Source: an uncultured Prevotella sp.
Lineage (GTDB): Bacteria > Bacteroidota > Bacteroidia > Bacteroidales > Bacteroidaceae
NCBI GenBank assembly: GCA_938028745.1
Contig: CALIZL010000050.1
Location: 36,949 to 100,948 of the forward strand
Reading direction: 5' to 3'
DNA: 64,000 nucleotides
The notes under the pieces were generated by a model, which worked only from the letters and a program-made list of their open reading frames with translations, was not told where the DNA came from and searched no databases. A program made the translations under genes and the position numbers. Within the stretch, counting starts at the first letter, position 1, and every line of letters begins with the position of its first letter. Of the stretch, positions 1-8,921 are shown in pieces.

Positions 1-1799
1 TCGAATACGCCGGTAGCCGTTAAGGCATGTGCACCCCAGCTGCCAACGTAAGTAAGGTTGTTGGTTGACTGGATGGTTATGCGCTGTGCATCGTGGTTAG
101 ACATGCCGCTTTTGTCGGCAACAAGTTTAGAACCAAACCAATAGTATTTAGAGTCGTTATAGTCTACACCATTAGTTGTGGTGAACGTTAATCCTGGAAG
201 GATGTTGAATTTCAGGTCAATTCGTCCGTTAAAGATGTCTTGGCGGCTTTGTCCTCCGTTAAGTTCCATTGTTCCAACAGGGTTGTCTGAGGTGATGGCG
301 TTATAGAAGTCGCGGTTGTATTTGCCGTTTTCTCCCATCACGTTGGTAACGGGCGAGTAGTTAACCATCGTCCACATGACATTGGTTTTTGAAGCTCCGA
401 AGTTGTAAGTGTTCCTTACATTATGCGATGCGTTAAGGTCGGCTGTTAGGCTTAGCCAGCGTGTGATTGCCGATGTAAGGTTCATGCGTACGAGGTAACG
501 TTCGTTCTTGGTTTTGATAACGGCTCCGGTTTGTCCCAAGTAGTTTCCCGATAGGTAGTATTGTGTGTTCTTATTACCGTTGGTCAGCGTCACTTTGTAG
601 TTTTGAGTTACGCCCGTTTGGTACATTTCGTTTTGCCAATCGGTGCCCTTTGTTCCGTTTTGGAAGGCTGCCAGGTCGTTGGCGTTAAAGGTATTGGGGT
701 GTGCTTCGTTGTAGGCGGTGGCAAATTCGTAGGCGTTGAGCAGGTCGTAACGTTTGGCCACGTTGCTCATTCCGATTTGCGCATCGAACGAAACCTGTGT
801 TCTGTCGGCCTTACCAGTTTTGGTTGTCACCAACACCACGCCGTTAGAACCACGCGAACCGTAGATAGCCGTTGAGGAAGCATCCTTCAACACTTGGATA
901 GACTGCACATCCTCGGGGTCTAAACCCGTTAGGCCGCTTTCGCGAACGATGCCGTCGATGACGTAAAGCGGGTCGTTACTGCGGTTAATCGAGCCTGCAC
1001 CACGCACCCTTATCTTCATGTCGCCGCCCGGAATGCCGCTGCTAACAACATGAACGCCCGATATGCGCCCTTGCAAAGCATCAGTTATTCTGGTGATGGG
1101 TTGGTCTTTAAAGGCTTTGTTGTCTAGCACCGATACCGAACCTGCCAGGTCGGCTTTCTTTACCGTGCCATAGCCCACTACCACCACTTCGTCTAACGCT
1201 TTTACATTGTCGGTAAGGGTTATGTCCATGTTTCGGGTTGCGCGCACTTCTTTGTCTTGCATGCCGATATACGAAACCACGAGTGTTGAACCCACGGGAG
1301 CGTTGAGCGAGAAACGGCCGTTGGCGTCGGTTACGGTCTTGTTTGGCGTGTCTTTTTGCTGTATGGTTGCGCCCACAAGTGGGTCGCCTTTGCTGTCGGA
1401 GATGCTTCCCGACACGCCTGAATGTGGGGCTTGCGTGTCGGTTTGTTTGGAAAAAACGATGTATTTGCCAGGTGTTATCTCGTATTTGATGCCCTTACCT
1501 TGCGCAAATTGACTGATAAAATAAGATACGGTGCCTGTGTTCTTAGGGAAATTTGCCATAGATTGGGTGTCGAGATCAATGTTGCTGTAAACAAAGAGAT
1601 AGCCCGTTTGTTTTTCTATTTCGGAAAACAGCTGGCCGATGGGCAGGGTTTTGGCCGAAAGTTTCACCATCTGTTCTTGTGCCGATAGGCTCTGCACGCA
1701 GAGAAAGCAGCAAACGAGCCAGACAAGTAGTCGAGATTTGGAGACGGAAAGTCCTTTTGTGGCCGTCGTTACCCACTGGGGGATTGATAAGTAGTTCAT
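1..1799 (-). CDS. SusC-family TonB-dependent receptor with STN domain, partial (C-terminus lies beyond the left edge)
   Basis: Translating the minus strand from ATG at 1799 gives an open frame to the window edge. A signal-anchor-like segment (residues ~23-40, ending SLSAQ) is followed by an STN secretin/TonB short N-terminal domain (~45-118), a CarboxypepD-regulatory-like beta domain (~129-200), the SusC TonB-box motif DEVVVVGYGT (~203-212) and a plug with the typical VLKDASSTAIYGSRG stretch. SusC proteins form the outer-membrane channel that imports glycans or glycopeptides together with a SusD lipoprotein; the SusD would be expected just left of this window. The STN domain marks a receptor that signals to a FecR anti-sigma factor, and such a gene lies immediately upstream. 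Family certain; substrate unknown. Confidence 0.95.
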   Translation of the reverse strand, partial: MNYLSIPQWVTTATKGLSVSKSRLLVWLVCCFLCVQSLSAQEQMVKLSAKTLPIGQLFSEIEKQTGYLFVYSNIDLDTQSMANFPKNTGTVSYFISQFAQGKGIKYEITPGKYIVFSKQTDTQAPHSGVSGSISDSKGDPLVGATIQQKDTPNKTVTDANGRFSLNAPVGSTLVVSYIGMQDKEVRATRNMDITLTDNVKALDEVVVVGYGTVKKADLAGSVSVLDNKAFKDQPITRITDALQGRISGVHVVSSGIPGGDMKIRVRGAGSINRSNDPLYVIDGIVRESGLTGLDPEDVQSIQVLKDASSTAIYGSRGSNGVVLVTTKTGKADRTQVSFDAQIGMSNVAKRYDLLNAYEFATAYNEAHPNTFNANDLAAFQNGTKGTDWQNEMYQTGVTQNYKVTLTNGNKNTQYYLSGNYLGQTGAVIKTKNERYLVRMNLTSAITRWLSLTADLNASHNVRNTYNFGASKTNVMWTMVNYSPVTNVMGENGKYNRDFYNAITSDNPVGTMELNGGQSRQDIFNGRIDLKFNILPGLTFTTTNGVDYNDSKYYWFGSKLVADKSGMSNHDAQRITIQSTNNLTYVGSWGAHALTATGVF

Positions 1800-1985
1800 G
1801 TGTAATAAGTTAACTGAATGAAATTTGATATATTTATTATTGAGAAACCCTGCTAAGTGGCTGGGGTTCCCGGATGTATCTAGGTTTTCTTCGAGTTGCT
1901 AAAACTCGGTACTCTTGGTTTCTAAGGATGCGTCATAGGCAGATGTTGTTAGGGAGGTTGATATTGTAATGTCTTGTTTGCTTCT

Positions 1986-2960
1986 TCAATTCGCCTTGGG
2001 ATACAGCTCTATTTCGTTGCTCTGGTGTTTGTGTACCACCTTAAAATACTGCACCCTGCTGATAATGTCGAGGATGTTTACAACCCCGTCGCTTTGTCTG
2101 AACTTACCCGAATACCGTATATTGAGTAGGGATGGGTGTTTAACTATGATTTTTACGCCGTAGCAGGTTTGCAGATGGGTAATGATTTGGGCCATTGTTG
2201 CCGACTTGAACACCAGCAATCCGTCTTTCCAAGCAGCCACATCGGCATCCATTCTGTGCTTTGTCATACCTTCCCCACTCACCGTGAGTTGTTCGTTAGG
2301 GCGAAGAACAACGGATTGTTGTTCGTTGTTTTCACGATAAACGCTCACCGCACCACGAAACAAAGACACTGTTAGTGGTTCGGCGGCATACCCCCTGACA
2401 TTAAAACGCGTGCCAATAACCTTGACACATACACCTTTTGCCGACACCACAAAGGGCTGATTGCCATTCTTAGCCACATCAAATAGAGCTTCGCCTGTAA
2501 GTTCTATTTGCCTGTTTTCTTCAAAGTGCGAAGGGTAACGCAGGGTTGAACCTCCGTTTACCCATACTTTACTACCATCGGCAAGGGTTATTTGGCAGTT
2601 CTGCCCACGTGGAACGGAGAGCGTTTGCATGGCTATGGCAGCGGGGCGGGTGCTTAGATAGCGTTCAACGGCTAGTGTAGTGCCGATAATCACTACGCAG
2701 ATGGCAGCGTATTTCAATATCGTTCGGCCTGTGCGATATAGCATTCTGCGCCGTAGCTGCGCCTTTAAACAGGGCAGCTGGGCTTCTCCCACCTCACGAT
2801 CGGTAAAAGAAGCGTGCAGCGTTGCTAAGGCCGATACATTTAAGAGGTCTGTTAGGGCGGCTTTCAGTTCGGCATCCTGCTCGGCATCGTTCAGCAGTTG
2901 GGCCACCTCTTCAGTACTCAGCTCGCCTTGTTGATATTTCACAATGCGTTCGTTTGTCAT
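1986..2960 (-). CDS. FecR-family anti-sigma factor (transmembrane signal transducer)
   Basis: 324 residues. A cytoplasmic N-terminal anti-sigma region (~1-75) is followed by one membrane helix (~81-98), a FecR periplasmic domain (~113-208, with LADGSKVWVNGGSTLRYP and GEALFDVA motifs) and a C-terminal DUF4974-type domain (~250-320). Known role of the family: it holds an ECF sigma factor inactive until the STN domain of a ligand-loaded outer-membrane receptor contacts the periplasmic part. It lies between the ECF sigma gene (92 bp upstream) and the SusC gene (186 bp downstream), all on the minus strand, which is the standard order for a trans-envelope surface-signalling cassette. Confidence 0.95.
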   Translation of the reverse strand: MTNERIVKYQQGELSTEEVAQLLNDAEQDAELKAALTDLLNVSALATLHASFTDREVGEAQLPCLKAQLRRRMLYRTGRTILKYAAICVVIIGTTLAVERYLSTRPAAIAMQTLSVPRGQNCQITLADGSKVWVNGGSTLRYPSHFEENRQIELTGEALFDVAKNGNQPFVVSAKGVCVKVIGTRFNVRGYAAEPLTVSLFRGAVSVYRENNEQQSVVLRPNEQLTVSGEGMTKHRMDADVAAWKDGLLVFKSATMAQIITHLQTCYGVKIIVKHPSLLNIRYSGKFRQSDGVVNILDIISRVQYFKVVHKHQSNEIELYPKAN

Positions 2961-3052
2961 TGTTCAGGTTTTAAAAGTAATACACACAAAAATGCCGTTT
3001 CCGCTAAGATAGAGCGAAAACAGCAGCGGTTTTTTGTCTTTTTTAACGATTT

Positions 3053-3616
3053 TCATCCAGTCTCTATGCCCGAGAAAGAGTAAAGAAGAAGTAACAATGG
3101 CAGATATTGCCTTAGTTCTTGTCGCAATTTCCGATAGGCAATGCCCATCTGGGTCTCGATGGTATTCACAGATATACCCAACTGTTGGGCTATGTCGGCA
3201 TGTCGTATGCCCTGCAATTTGCTCATTACGAAAATCTCTCGGCACTTTTCGGGCAGACGAGAGATGGCTTCTTCGAGAGCACGCTCAATGTCTTCTTCGT
3301 TGCGAAAGCAGGTTTCGGTTTGCAACAAGGCATCAAATCCCAACTGCATCTCTTGTTTATAAACATCGTGAAACAAGTTTGTGGCAGCGGTTTGCATCAA
3401 TTTGTCGCGCAGATAGTTGAGGCAGGCATTCCTAATGCACGTAAACAAGTAGCCAACGACATGATAATCTGCATCTATACCCCTAGGATGCTCGTACAAC
3501 TTAATGAAGACATCTTGCACAATGTCTTCGGCATCGTCCTCAGATTTGACGTAAGTGGCCGCAAATCTTTTCGCGCGGGCATACCAAGTAATATATAACT
3601 CGTCAAAGTTGGGCAT
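3053..3616 (-). CDS. ECF (sigma-70 family) RNA polymerase sigma factor, FecI-like
   Basis: 187 residues, the usual size for an ECF sigma factor. Region 2 is seen near residues 20-45 (SEDDAEDIVQDVFIKLYEH) and region 4 with its helix-turn-helix near 120-170 (LPEKCREIF, IAQQLGISVNTIETQM). The C-terminus ends in a short leucine-rich tail (QYLPLLLLLYSF). It is the first gene of a sigma / FecR / SusC set and probably drives transcription of the SusC operon when FecR releases it. No canonical TAnnTTTG promoter was found directly upstream. Confidence 0.95.
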   Translation of the reverse strand: MPNFDELYITWYARAKRFAATYVKSEDDAEDIVQDVFIKLYEHPRGIDADYHVVGYLFTCIRNACLNYLRDKLMQTAATNLFHDVYKQEMQLGFDALLQTETCFRNEEDIERALEEAISRLPEKCREIFVMSKLQGIRHADIAQQLGISVNTIETQMGIAYRKLRQELRQYLPLLLLLYSFSGIETG

Positions 3617-3930
3617 CGGAAAGTGGAGATTTCAGTAGGATGAGCCACTTGGAAGCAGAGCATGTATTATCCGCAAAACGAAGTGTTGGGAGGAAATAAA
3701 GCAATGAATACTATTGCATAAAACAAAATCCTGCTTTGAAGTCATCTTGACTTATAAAGTTCTTATGGGTTGGTAGAGGTTCTTATTTTAGTAATTGAAA
3801 AATCAAGATCAATACTCCTCCTTATATATAAGGTACTTGCCAAAGGCACGATAAAAGTCAAGCTCACCTAATAATGTAAAGAGGGTGTTGTATTGGCTTG
3901 GGTTCATTACGAGACGTTTTCGGTTTTAAT

Positions 3931-4135
3931 GTATAGGCACTTGTGGGTGTTTGCACAACCATTTACAGGTCTTTGCACGGCATGTGTTGGCTGTTTGGGG
4001 AGTACAAGGTGCTTTGTAGCGCGAGTACAAGATGCTTGTAGCGTGTGTACAAGATGCTTGTAGCGTGTGTACAAGATGCTTGTAGCGCCACTACAAGGTG
4101 CTTTGTAGTGGGGCTACAGCATGTGGGCGGCGCAA
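3931..4135. repeat. 22-bp-period array with TACAAG...CTTGTA palindromes
   Basis: In the gap between the ECF sigma gene and cysS, units begin at about 3931, 3953, 3975, 4002, 4025, 4047, 4069, 4091 and 4114, a spacing of 22 or 23 bp for most steps. The central units share the core GTACAAGATGCTTGTAGC, which is a palindrome around TACAAG/CTTGTA; the outer units are degenerate. The same core and period recur at 36517-36693. The rest of the gap (3617-3930) shows no gene or clear signal. Confidence 0.85.
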
Positions 4136-4148
4136 TGGTTTGGCCGCA

Positions 4149-5780
4149 TTACTTATTCAATTTCCACGTTGCGCCGTCCTTGGTGTCTTTCACTTCAAAG
4201 CCGGCGGAGGCCAGTTCGTCGCGTATGCGGTCGCTGGTGGCCCAGTCTTTGTCGGCCTTTGCCTTGGCGCGCAGGTCGAGAACCATGTCTACAACGTGAC
4301 CGAAGGCCTCTTCGCGAGCATCGTTGTTGTTGCCGTTTTCGGCTTTCAGACCCAGCAGTTGGAAGGCAAAGAGGCGCATGGTGGCGGCCAATTGCTCTAA
4401 ATGTTCGGCCGAAATCTGCGCCTTGTGGTCGATAAGTGTGTTGATAAGTCGGCATGCCTCGAAGAGATGACTTAGCACCACGGGCGTTTGAAAGTCGTCG
4501 TTCATGGCCTCGTAGCACTTGCGGGGCAGTTCGTTCACGATGGTTGCCGTGCCCTCGTCGCTAGTCTTGGCGGGCTGAATGCGTTGTAAGTCGGCGATGC
4601 CGTTGAGCAATCTTTCGAGTCCTTTCTCGCTGGCTTGCAGGGCCTCGTTAGAGAAATCCACCGTTCCGCGATAGTGGGCAGAGAGGATGAAGAAACGAAT
4701 GGTCATGGGCGAATAGGCCTTTTCGAGTGCGGGATGTGCGCCGTTGAAGAACTGTTCGAGCGTGATGAAGTTGCGCAGGCTCTTTCCCATCTTCTGTCCG
4801 TTGATGGTTATCATGTTGTTGTGCATCCAATAGCGCACCATCTGTTCGCCTTCTGCGGCCACGGCTTGGGCTATTTCGCACTCGTGGTGCGGGAAAACAA
4901 GGTCCATTCCGCCACCATGTATGTCGAATTGGTTGCCCAAATACTTGCGGCCCATTGCCGTACACTCGCAGTGCCAACCAGGGAAACCCTCGCTCCACGG
5001 ACTGGGCCAGCGCATGATGTGTTCGGGTTGGGCGCGTTTCCACAGGGCGAAGTCTGCCTGATTGCGCTTTTCGCCCACGCCGTCGAGTTGTCGCGAGGCA
5101 TCTAAAACGTCTTCGAGGTTGCGGCCAGAGAGTATGCCGTAGCGGTGTGTTTCGTTGTACTTGGCAATGTCGAAGTAGATGGAGCCGTTGCTTTCGTAGG
5201 CAAAACCATTGGCTAGGATTTTCTTCACCAGCTCTTCTTGCTCGATGATATGCCCCGATGCTTGTGGCTCAATGCTGGGCGGAAGCACGTTGAGCAGTTG
5301 CATGGCAGCATGATAAGTATTGGTATAATGCTGTGCAATTTCCATCGGTTCAAGCTGTTCCAGTCGCGCTTTCTTGGCTATCTTGTCGTCGCCATCGTCT
5401 GCATCGTGTTCAAGATGCCCCACATCGGTGATGTTTCGCACGTAGCGCACCTTGTAACCCAGGTGTTGCAGGTAGCGAAAAACCACGTCGAAGGTGATGG
5501 CGGGCCGCGCATGACCCAGGTGTGGGTCGCCATATACGGTGGGTCCGCATACGTACATGCCCACGTTGGGGGCGTGTAGGGGCTCGAAACGCTCTTTTTT
5601 GCGAGTGAGGGTGTTGTAGATTAATAAGGGGGAATTTGGCAAATCTACCCCACAACTGGCCTCACCCCCGTCCCCTCTCCAAGGGGAGAGGGGCGTGGTA
5701 TGCTGTGCTGCCTTGGTGGAAGGCACGGAATTGTTTTGATTTTGCGCTGAGTTGTCAGCGGGTTTATTTTGTTCGTTCAT
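4149..5780 (-). CDS. cysS: Cysteinyl-tRNA synthetase with repeat-encoded N-terminal extension
   Basis: Class I aminoacyl-tRNA synthetase that charges tRNA-Cys. The start is taken at 5780 (MNEQNKPAD), because the frame upstream is another copy of a dispersed repeat. The HIGH signature is HLGH (~87-90), the KMSKS signature is KMGKS, and the zinc ligands are visible in MYVCGPT, CECTAMG and HHECEIAQA. The catalytic protein begins around LLIYNTLTRK; the ~45 residues before it are unusual, and part of them (TTPLSPWRGDGGEASCG) is a translated copy of the ~45 bp GC-rich hairpin repeat found in the intergenic regions here. No alternative ATG or TTG start exists near the ancestral N-terminus, so the extension is probably made. 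Transcribed in the same direction as ispG upstream. Confidence 0.97.
   Translation of the reverse strand: MNEQNKPADNSAQNQNNSVPSTKAAQHTTPLSPWRGDGGEASCGVDLPNSPLLIYNTLTRKKERFEPLHAPNVGMYVCGPTVYGDPHLGHARPAITFDVVFRYLQHLGYKVRYVRNITDVGHLEHDADDGDDKIAKKARLEQLEPMEIAQHYTNTYHAAMQLLNVLPPSIEPQASGHIIEQEELVKKILANGFAYESNGSIYFDIAKYNETHRYGILSGRNLEDVLDASRQLDGVGEKRNQADFALWKRAQPEHIMRWPSPWSEGFPGWHCECTAMGRKYLGNQFDIHGGGMDLVFPHHECEIAQAVAAEGEQMVRYWMHNNMITINGQKMGKSLRNFITLEQFFNGAHPALEKAYSPMTIRFFILSAHYRGTVDFSNEALQASEKGLERLLNGIADLQRIQPAKTSDEGTATIVNELPRKCYEAMNDDFQTPVVLSHLFEACRLINTLIDHKAQISAEHLEQLAATMRLFAFQLLGLKAENGNNNDAREEAFGHVVDMVLDLRAKAKADKDWATSDRIRDELASAGFEVKDTKDGATWKLNK
5659..5710 (+). repeat. GC-rich hairpin repeat, copy inside cysS
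   Basis: Copy of the dispersed repeat with core CCCCTCTCCAAGGGGAGAGG, preceded by CCTCACCCCC and followed by GTGGTATGC. It falls in frame in the 5' part of cysS and is read through on the minus strand as PLSPWRGDGGEA. Confidence 0.9.
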
Positions 5781-5812
5781 ACTTATTATATTATCAGCCT
5801 CACTCCCAACCC

Positions 5813-5992
5813 GCCTCACCCCCGTCCCCTCTCCAAGGGGAGAGGGGCGTGGTATGCTGTGTTGTTTGGGCGAGTGACGACTCGTTATTGCTATTATTGG
5901 GTTGTTGATGATTTATATTTTGTTGTGAGTTGCAAGGCTAATCACGCCCCTCTCCCCTTGGAGAGGGGTTGGGGGTGAGGCCGGTTGTGGGG
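5813..5992. repeat. Inverted pair of GC-rich hairpin repeats between cysS and ispG
   Basis: One copy in plus orientation (5813-5865) and one in minus orientation (5936-5992) bracket ~70 bp in the gap between the ispG stop and the cysS start. Each copy is itself a hairpin (9-bp arms CCCCTCTCC/GGAGAGGGG, loop AAGG). Read in the direction of the minus-strand genes, the copy next to the ispG stop begins GGCCTCACC. A terminator-like role for ispG is possible. Confidence 0.85.
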
Positions 5993-6005
5993 TGGCGTGC
6001 GTGTG

Positions 6006-7961
6006 TTATGGGTTCTGTTTCGTTTCTTTTTCAATCAACCTTAGCAGATGTTCCACCGCATCTTTCTCATCGATGTTCCTTTCAACGCATTCTTTCTTGC
6101 GGTAGAGCGACACCTTTCCAGGCCCTGCACCAACATATCCGAAGTCGGCATCAGCCATTTCGCCCGGTCCGTTTACGATGCAACCCATGATGCCAATCTT
6201 CAAACCCTTCATGTGTTTGGTGGCTTCGCGAATGCGGGCGATGGTTGTTCGCAGGTCGTAAAGCGTGCGACCGCAGCCCGGACAGCTAATGTATTCGGTC
6301 TTGGTGGTTCGCAAACGGGCGGCTTGCAGTATGCCAAAGGCCGTGGCATCTACCTCTTCGTCGGGCAAGTCGCCGTCGTTCATCAGCCAAATGCCATCCG
6401 TAAGCCCGTCAATCATCAGCGGGCCCATGTCGGCAGCGGCTTTTAGCTGGAATGTTTCTTTCTCTTCGGCCGTGTGACGGTACATCTGCGCGAACACCAC
6501 GGGGTTGTTGATGCCTGCCGACCACAACTCGTGAACCAGTGCACGCTGGTCGCCCACCTTGTTCTTGTGTGTGCTCATGCACACCACCACCACTTCGGGG
6601 TGATGTTTAAGGCAAGCCAAATATTCGTCGCTGTTGGCTCCATATTGCAGCACAAGGAACTTAACATCTGCCTCGACAAGCGAGATAAAGGGCACGGCAT
6701 TGTGTGGGAAGATGGGGTACACCAGCTCGTAGGCCTGCGGATTGGTGCTGGCCAGCTGCATATAGGCGTCGTAGTCCATGATGTAACGGCGCTTTGCCGA
6801 GAGGTTTGCGGGCAGATGTCTACCTATATATATGTAATCGGGCGTTTGGTCGGCGTTGGCCACCACGTGAACCTTATCCTTATCCGTGCGGTTGCTTATC
6901 ACTACGGGTAGGTTTTCGCCTCCGATGTTGGCCACGGGCGTGGTTGGACGGCGTTCGGGAGCGGTGTAGTTGAACCCTTTTGCCACCTGAGCCGGTATAG
7001 GTAGGTGGCCCGAACGTGCCTCGATGTAATCAACAAGCGCGCGTGCCACGGGTATTTCGGCCTCTGGGTCTTCGCTAAGCGACACGCGTATGGTGTCGCC
7101 GATGCCGTCGGACAGCAGCGTACCGATGCCCACAGCACTCTTAATGCGGCCATCTTCGCCCTCGCCAGCCTCAGTAACGCCAAGATGTAAGGGGTAATTC
7201 ATGTCTTCGAGTCGCATCTGTTGCACCAAAAGGCGCACCGATTGCACCATCACCACCGTGTTGGATGCCTTGATGGAGATAACCACATTGCTGAATTGCT
7301 CGCGTTTGCAGATGCGTAAGAACTCCATACAACTCTCAACAATGCCCGCAGGCGTGTCGCCATAGCGACTCATGATGCGGTCGGAGAGCGAACCGTGGTT
7401 CACACCAATGCGTACGGCCGTGTTGTTTTCGCGGCAGATATTGAGGAAAGGCACAAAGCGTGCATCAATCTTCTTTATCTCTTCGGCATATTCTTCGTCG
7501 GTATATTCCAACTGTTTGAAGGTTCGGCCTGGGTCTACATAGTTGCCGGGATTTATGCGTACCTTCTCTGCATACAACGCGGCCACGTCGGCTACGTTGG
7601 CGTTGAAATGCACGTCGGCCACAAGTGGCGTGTCGTAACCTTTTTGTCTGAGTGCCGCATTGATGTTGCGCAGGTTCTCGGCCTCGCGCTTTCCTTGGGT
7701 GGTAAGTCGCACCAACTCGCCGCCAGCCTGTATAATACGCTCGGCTTGGGCTGCGCTAGCCTCGGTGTCGTTGGTGTCGGTGGTTGTCATCGACTGCACG
7801 CGCACGGGGTTGTTTCCACCCATCGTCACGCTGCCAACGGTTGTTATCGATGCGTTTCGGCGTTGCAGGTTAAAGAGGTCGATGCCGATGTCACTCCATT
7901 CGCCATCTTCTTGTAGGGAAAGAGGGCGTGAAGTATGGTTGTTATCTTGTTCGTTCATCAT
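6006..7961 (-). CDS. ispG: 4-hydroxy-3-methylbut-2-en-1-yl diphosphate synthase (flavodoxin/ferredoxin)
   Basis: IspG (GcpE) makes HMBPP in the MEP isoprenoid pathway using a [4Fe-4S] cluster. About 651 residues from MMNEQDNN, matching the long IspG form with an extra central domain known from Bacteroidetes, chlamydiae and plants. The N-terminal TIM-barrel is recognised from MGGNNPVRVQSMTTTDT and the C-terminal iron-sulfur domain from CPGCGRTLYDL and GCIVNGPGEMADADFG, which supply the cluster cysteines. The frame is open 51 codons further upstream, but that part is the translated GTGAAA octamer array (FHPFTF repeats), so the start at 7961 (or the adjacent Met at 7958) is preferred. Confidence 0.95.
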   Translation of the reverse strand: MMNEQDNNHTSRPLSLQEDGEWSDIGIDLFNLQRRNASITTVGSVTMGGNNPVRVQSMTTTDTNDTEASAAQAERIIQAGGELVRLTTQGKREAENLRNINAALRQKGYDTPLVADVHFNANVADVAALYAEKVRINPGNYVDPGRTFKQLEYTDEEYAEEIKKIDARFVPFLNICRENNTAVRIGVNHGSLSDRIMSRYGDTPAGIVESCMEFLRICKREQFSNVVISIKASNTVVMVQSVRLLVQQMRLEDMNYPLHLGVTEAGEGEDGRIKSAVGIGTLLSDGIGDTIRVSLSEDPEAEIPVARALVDYIEARSGHLPIPAQVAKGFNYTAPERRPTTPVANIGGENLPVVISNRTDKDKVHVVANADQTPDYIYIGRHLPANLSAKRRYIMDYDAYMQLASTNPQAYELVYPIFPHNAVPFISLVEADVKFLVLQYGANSDEYLACLKHHPEVVVVCMSTHKNKVGDQRALVHELWSAGINNPVVFAQMYRHTAEEKETFQLKAAADMGPLMIDGLTDGIWLMNDGDLPDEEVDATAFGILQAARLRTTKTEYISCPGCGRTLYDLRTTIARIREATKHMKGLKIGIMGCIVNGPGEMADADFGYVGAGPGKVSLYRKKECVERNIDEKDAVEHLLRLIEKETKQNP

Positions 7962-7963
7962 TC

Positions 7964-8068
7964 GTTTAAAGGGGAAAAGGCGTTTAAAGGTGAAAGGGTG
8001 AAAAAGTGAAAAGATGACGTTTAAAGGTGAAAAAGTGAAAGGGTGAAAAGGTGAAAAGATGCTTCGCC
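7964..8068. repeat. Octamer array, GTGAAAAG type
   Basis: Runs of GTGAAAGG, GTGAAAAA and GTGAAAAG spaced exactly 8 bp apart lie directly upstream of the ispG start. The same word family and period occur upstream of leuS (14391-14530). Confidence 0.85.
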
Positions 8069-8098
8069 TAACAACTCGTTCACTCGTTAGTTTGTAAA

Positions 8099-8346
8099 CT
8101 AGTCTACTTGACATCTTGTCTACCCGTTAACTTGTCCACTCGTTAACTAATCTATTCGTCAATTCTCTATCTCGTCAACTTGTACACTCGTTAACTAATC
8201 CACTTGCCAACTCGTCAACCCTCCATCTTGTCAACTCGTTAACTTGTACACTCGTTAACCAATCTACTCGTCAACTCTCCATCTTGTCGTCTCGTCAACT
8301 TGTACACTCGTCAACTTGTCAACTCGTTAACTTGCTATCATTCGCC
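8099..8346. repeat. Octamer array, TTAACTCG type (about 30 units)
   Basis: The whole stretch between the ispG upstream region and the purE stop can be cut into consecutive 8-bp words resembling TTAACTTG, TCAACTCG and TACACTCG with almost no phase slip. No gene is present. Equivalent arrays lie at 21180-21300, 34800-34960, 40325-40440 and 63690-63790. Confidence 0.9.
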
Positions 8347-8853
8347 TTAGTTTGTCTTAAACTCGTACTTCACTTCGGCCAATTCTTCATTGGCTTTGGT
8401 AATCTTTTGTCCCAATGTAGCCTTATATTCGGCCAGTTGTTGCGCCACGTTTTCGTCTGTCAGGGCCAGCATTTGCACGGCAAGTATGGCGGCATTCATG
8501 GCTGCATTAACGCCAACAGTGGCAACGGGAATGCCAGGGGGCATCTGCACGATAGACAATAAGGCGTCTAATCCGTCGAGCATGCCTTTGATGGGCACGC
8601 CGATAACGGGCAAAGTGGTGGATGCAGCCACAACACCAGGCAGGGCAGCAGCCATACCAGCGGCCGCAATAATAACCTTTACGCCACGCGCCTTGGCTCC
8701 TTTGGCGAAGGCTTCTACGGCATCGGGCGTGCGATGAGCACTGAGGGCGTTCACCTCGAAAGGCACTTTCAGGTCGTTAAGCAACTTACATGCTTTCTCC
8801 ATAACGGGCAAGTCGCTGGTACTGCCCATGATAATGCTTACTGATGGGGTCAT
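8347..8853 (-). CDS. purE: 5-(carboxyamino)imidazole ribonucleotide mutase (class I PurE)
   Basis: PurE interconverts N5-CAIR and CAIR in de novo purine synthesis. 168 residues from MTPSVSIIMGSTSDLPVM, the normal length for class I PurE. The nucleotide-binding GSTSDLP loop, the AHRTPD motif with the catalytic His, AAAGMAAALPG and the conserved PPGIPVATVG segment are all present. The start at 8853 is chosen over one 16 codons upstream because it aligns with the family N-terminus. The stop abuts the TTAACTCG octamer array. Confidence 0.96.
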   Translation of the reverse strand: MTPSVSIIMGSTSDLPVMEKACKLLNDLKVPFEVNALSAHRTPDAVEAFAKGAKARGVKVIIAAAGMAAALPGVVAASTTLPVIGVPIKGMLDGLDALLSIVQMPPGIPVATVGVNAAMNAAILAVQMLALTDENVAQQLAEYKATLGQKITKANEELAEVKYEFKTN

Positions 8854-8921
8854 AATATATATATATTTATTAAACCTTATTCGATAAATAAACATCAACA
8901 ACCAAACACGCCAATCCCACG

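Noticed and set aside
5781..5819. Longer start for cysS at 5819
   Set aside because: The extra 13 codons lie over the edge of another hairpin repeat copy and match no CysRS; the Met at 5780 is adequate.
7962..8114. Longer start for ispG at 8114
   Set aside because: The extra residues are the translation of the GTGAAA octamer array.
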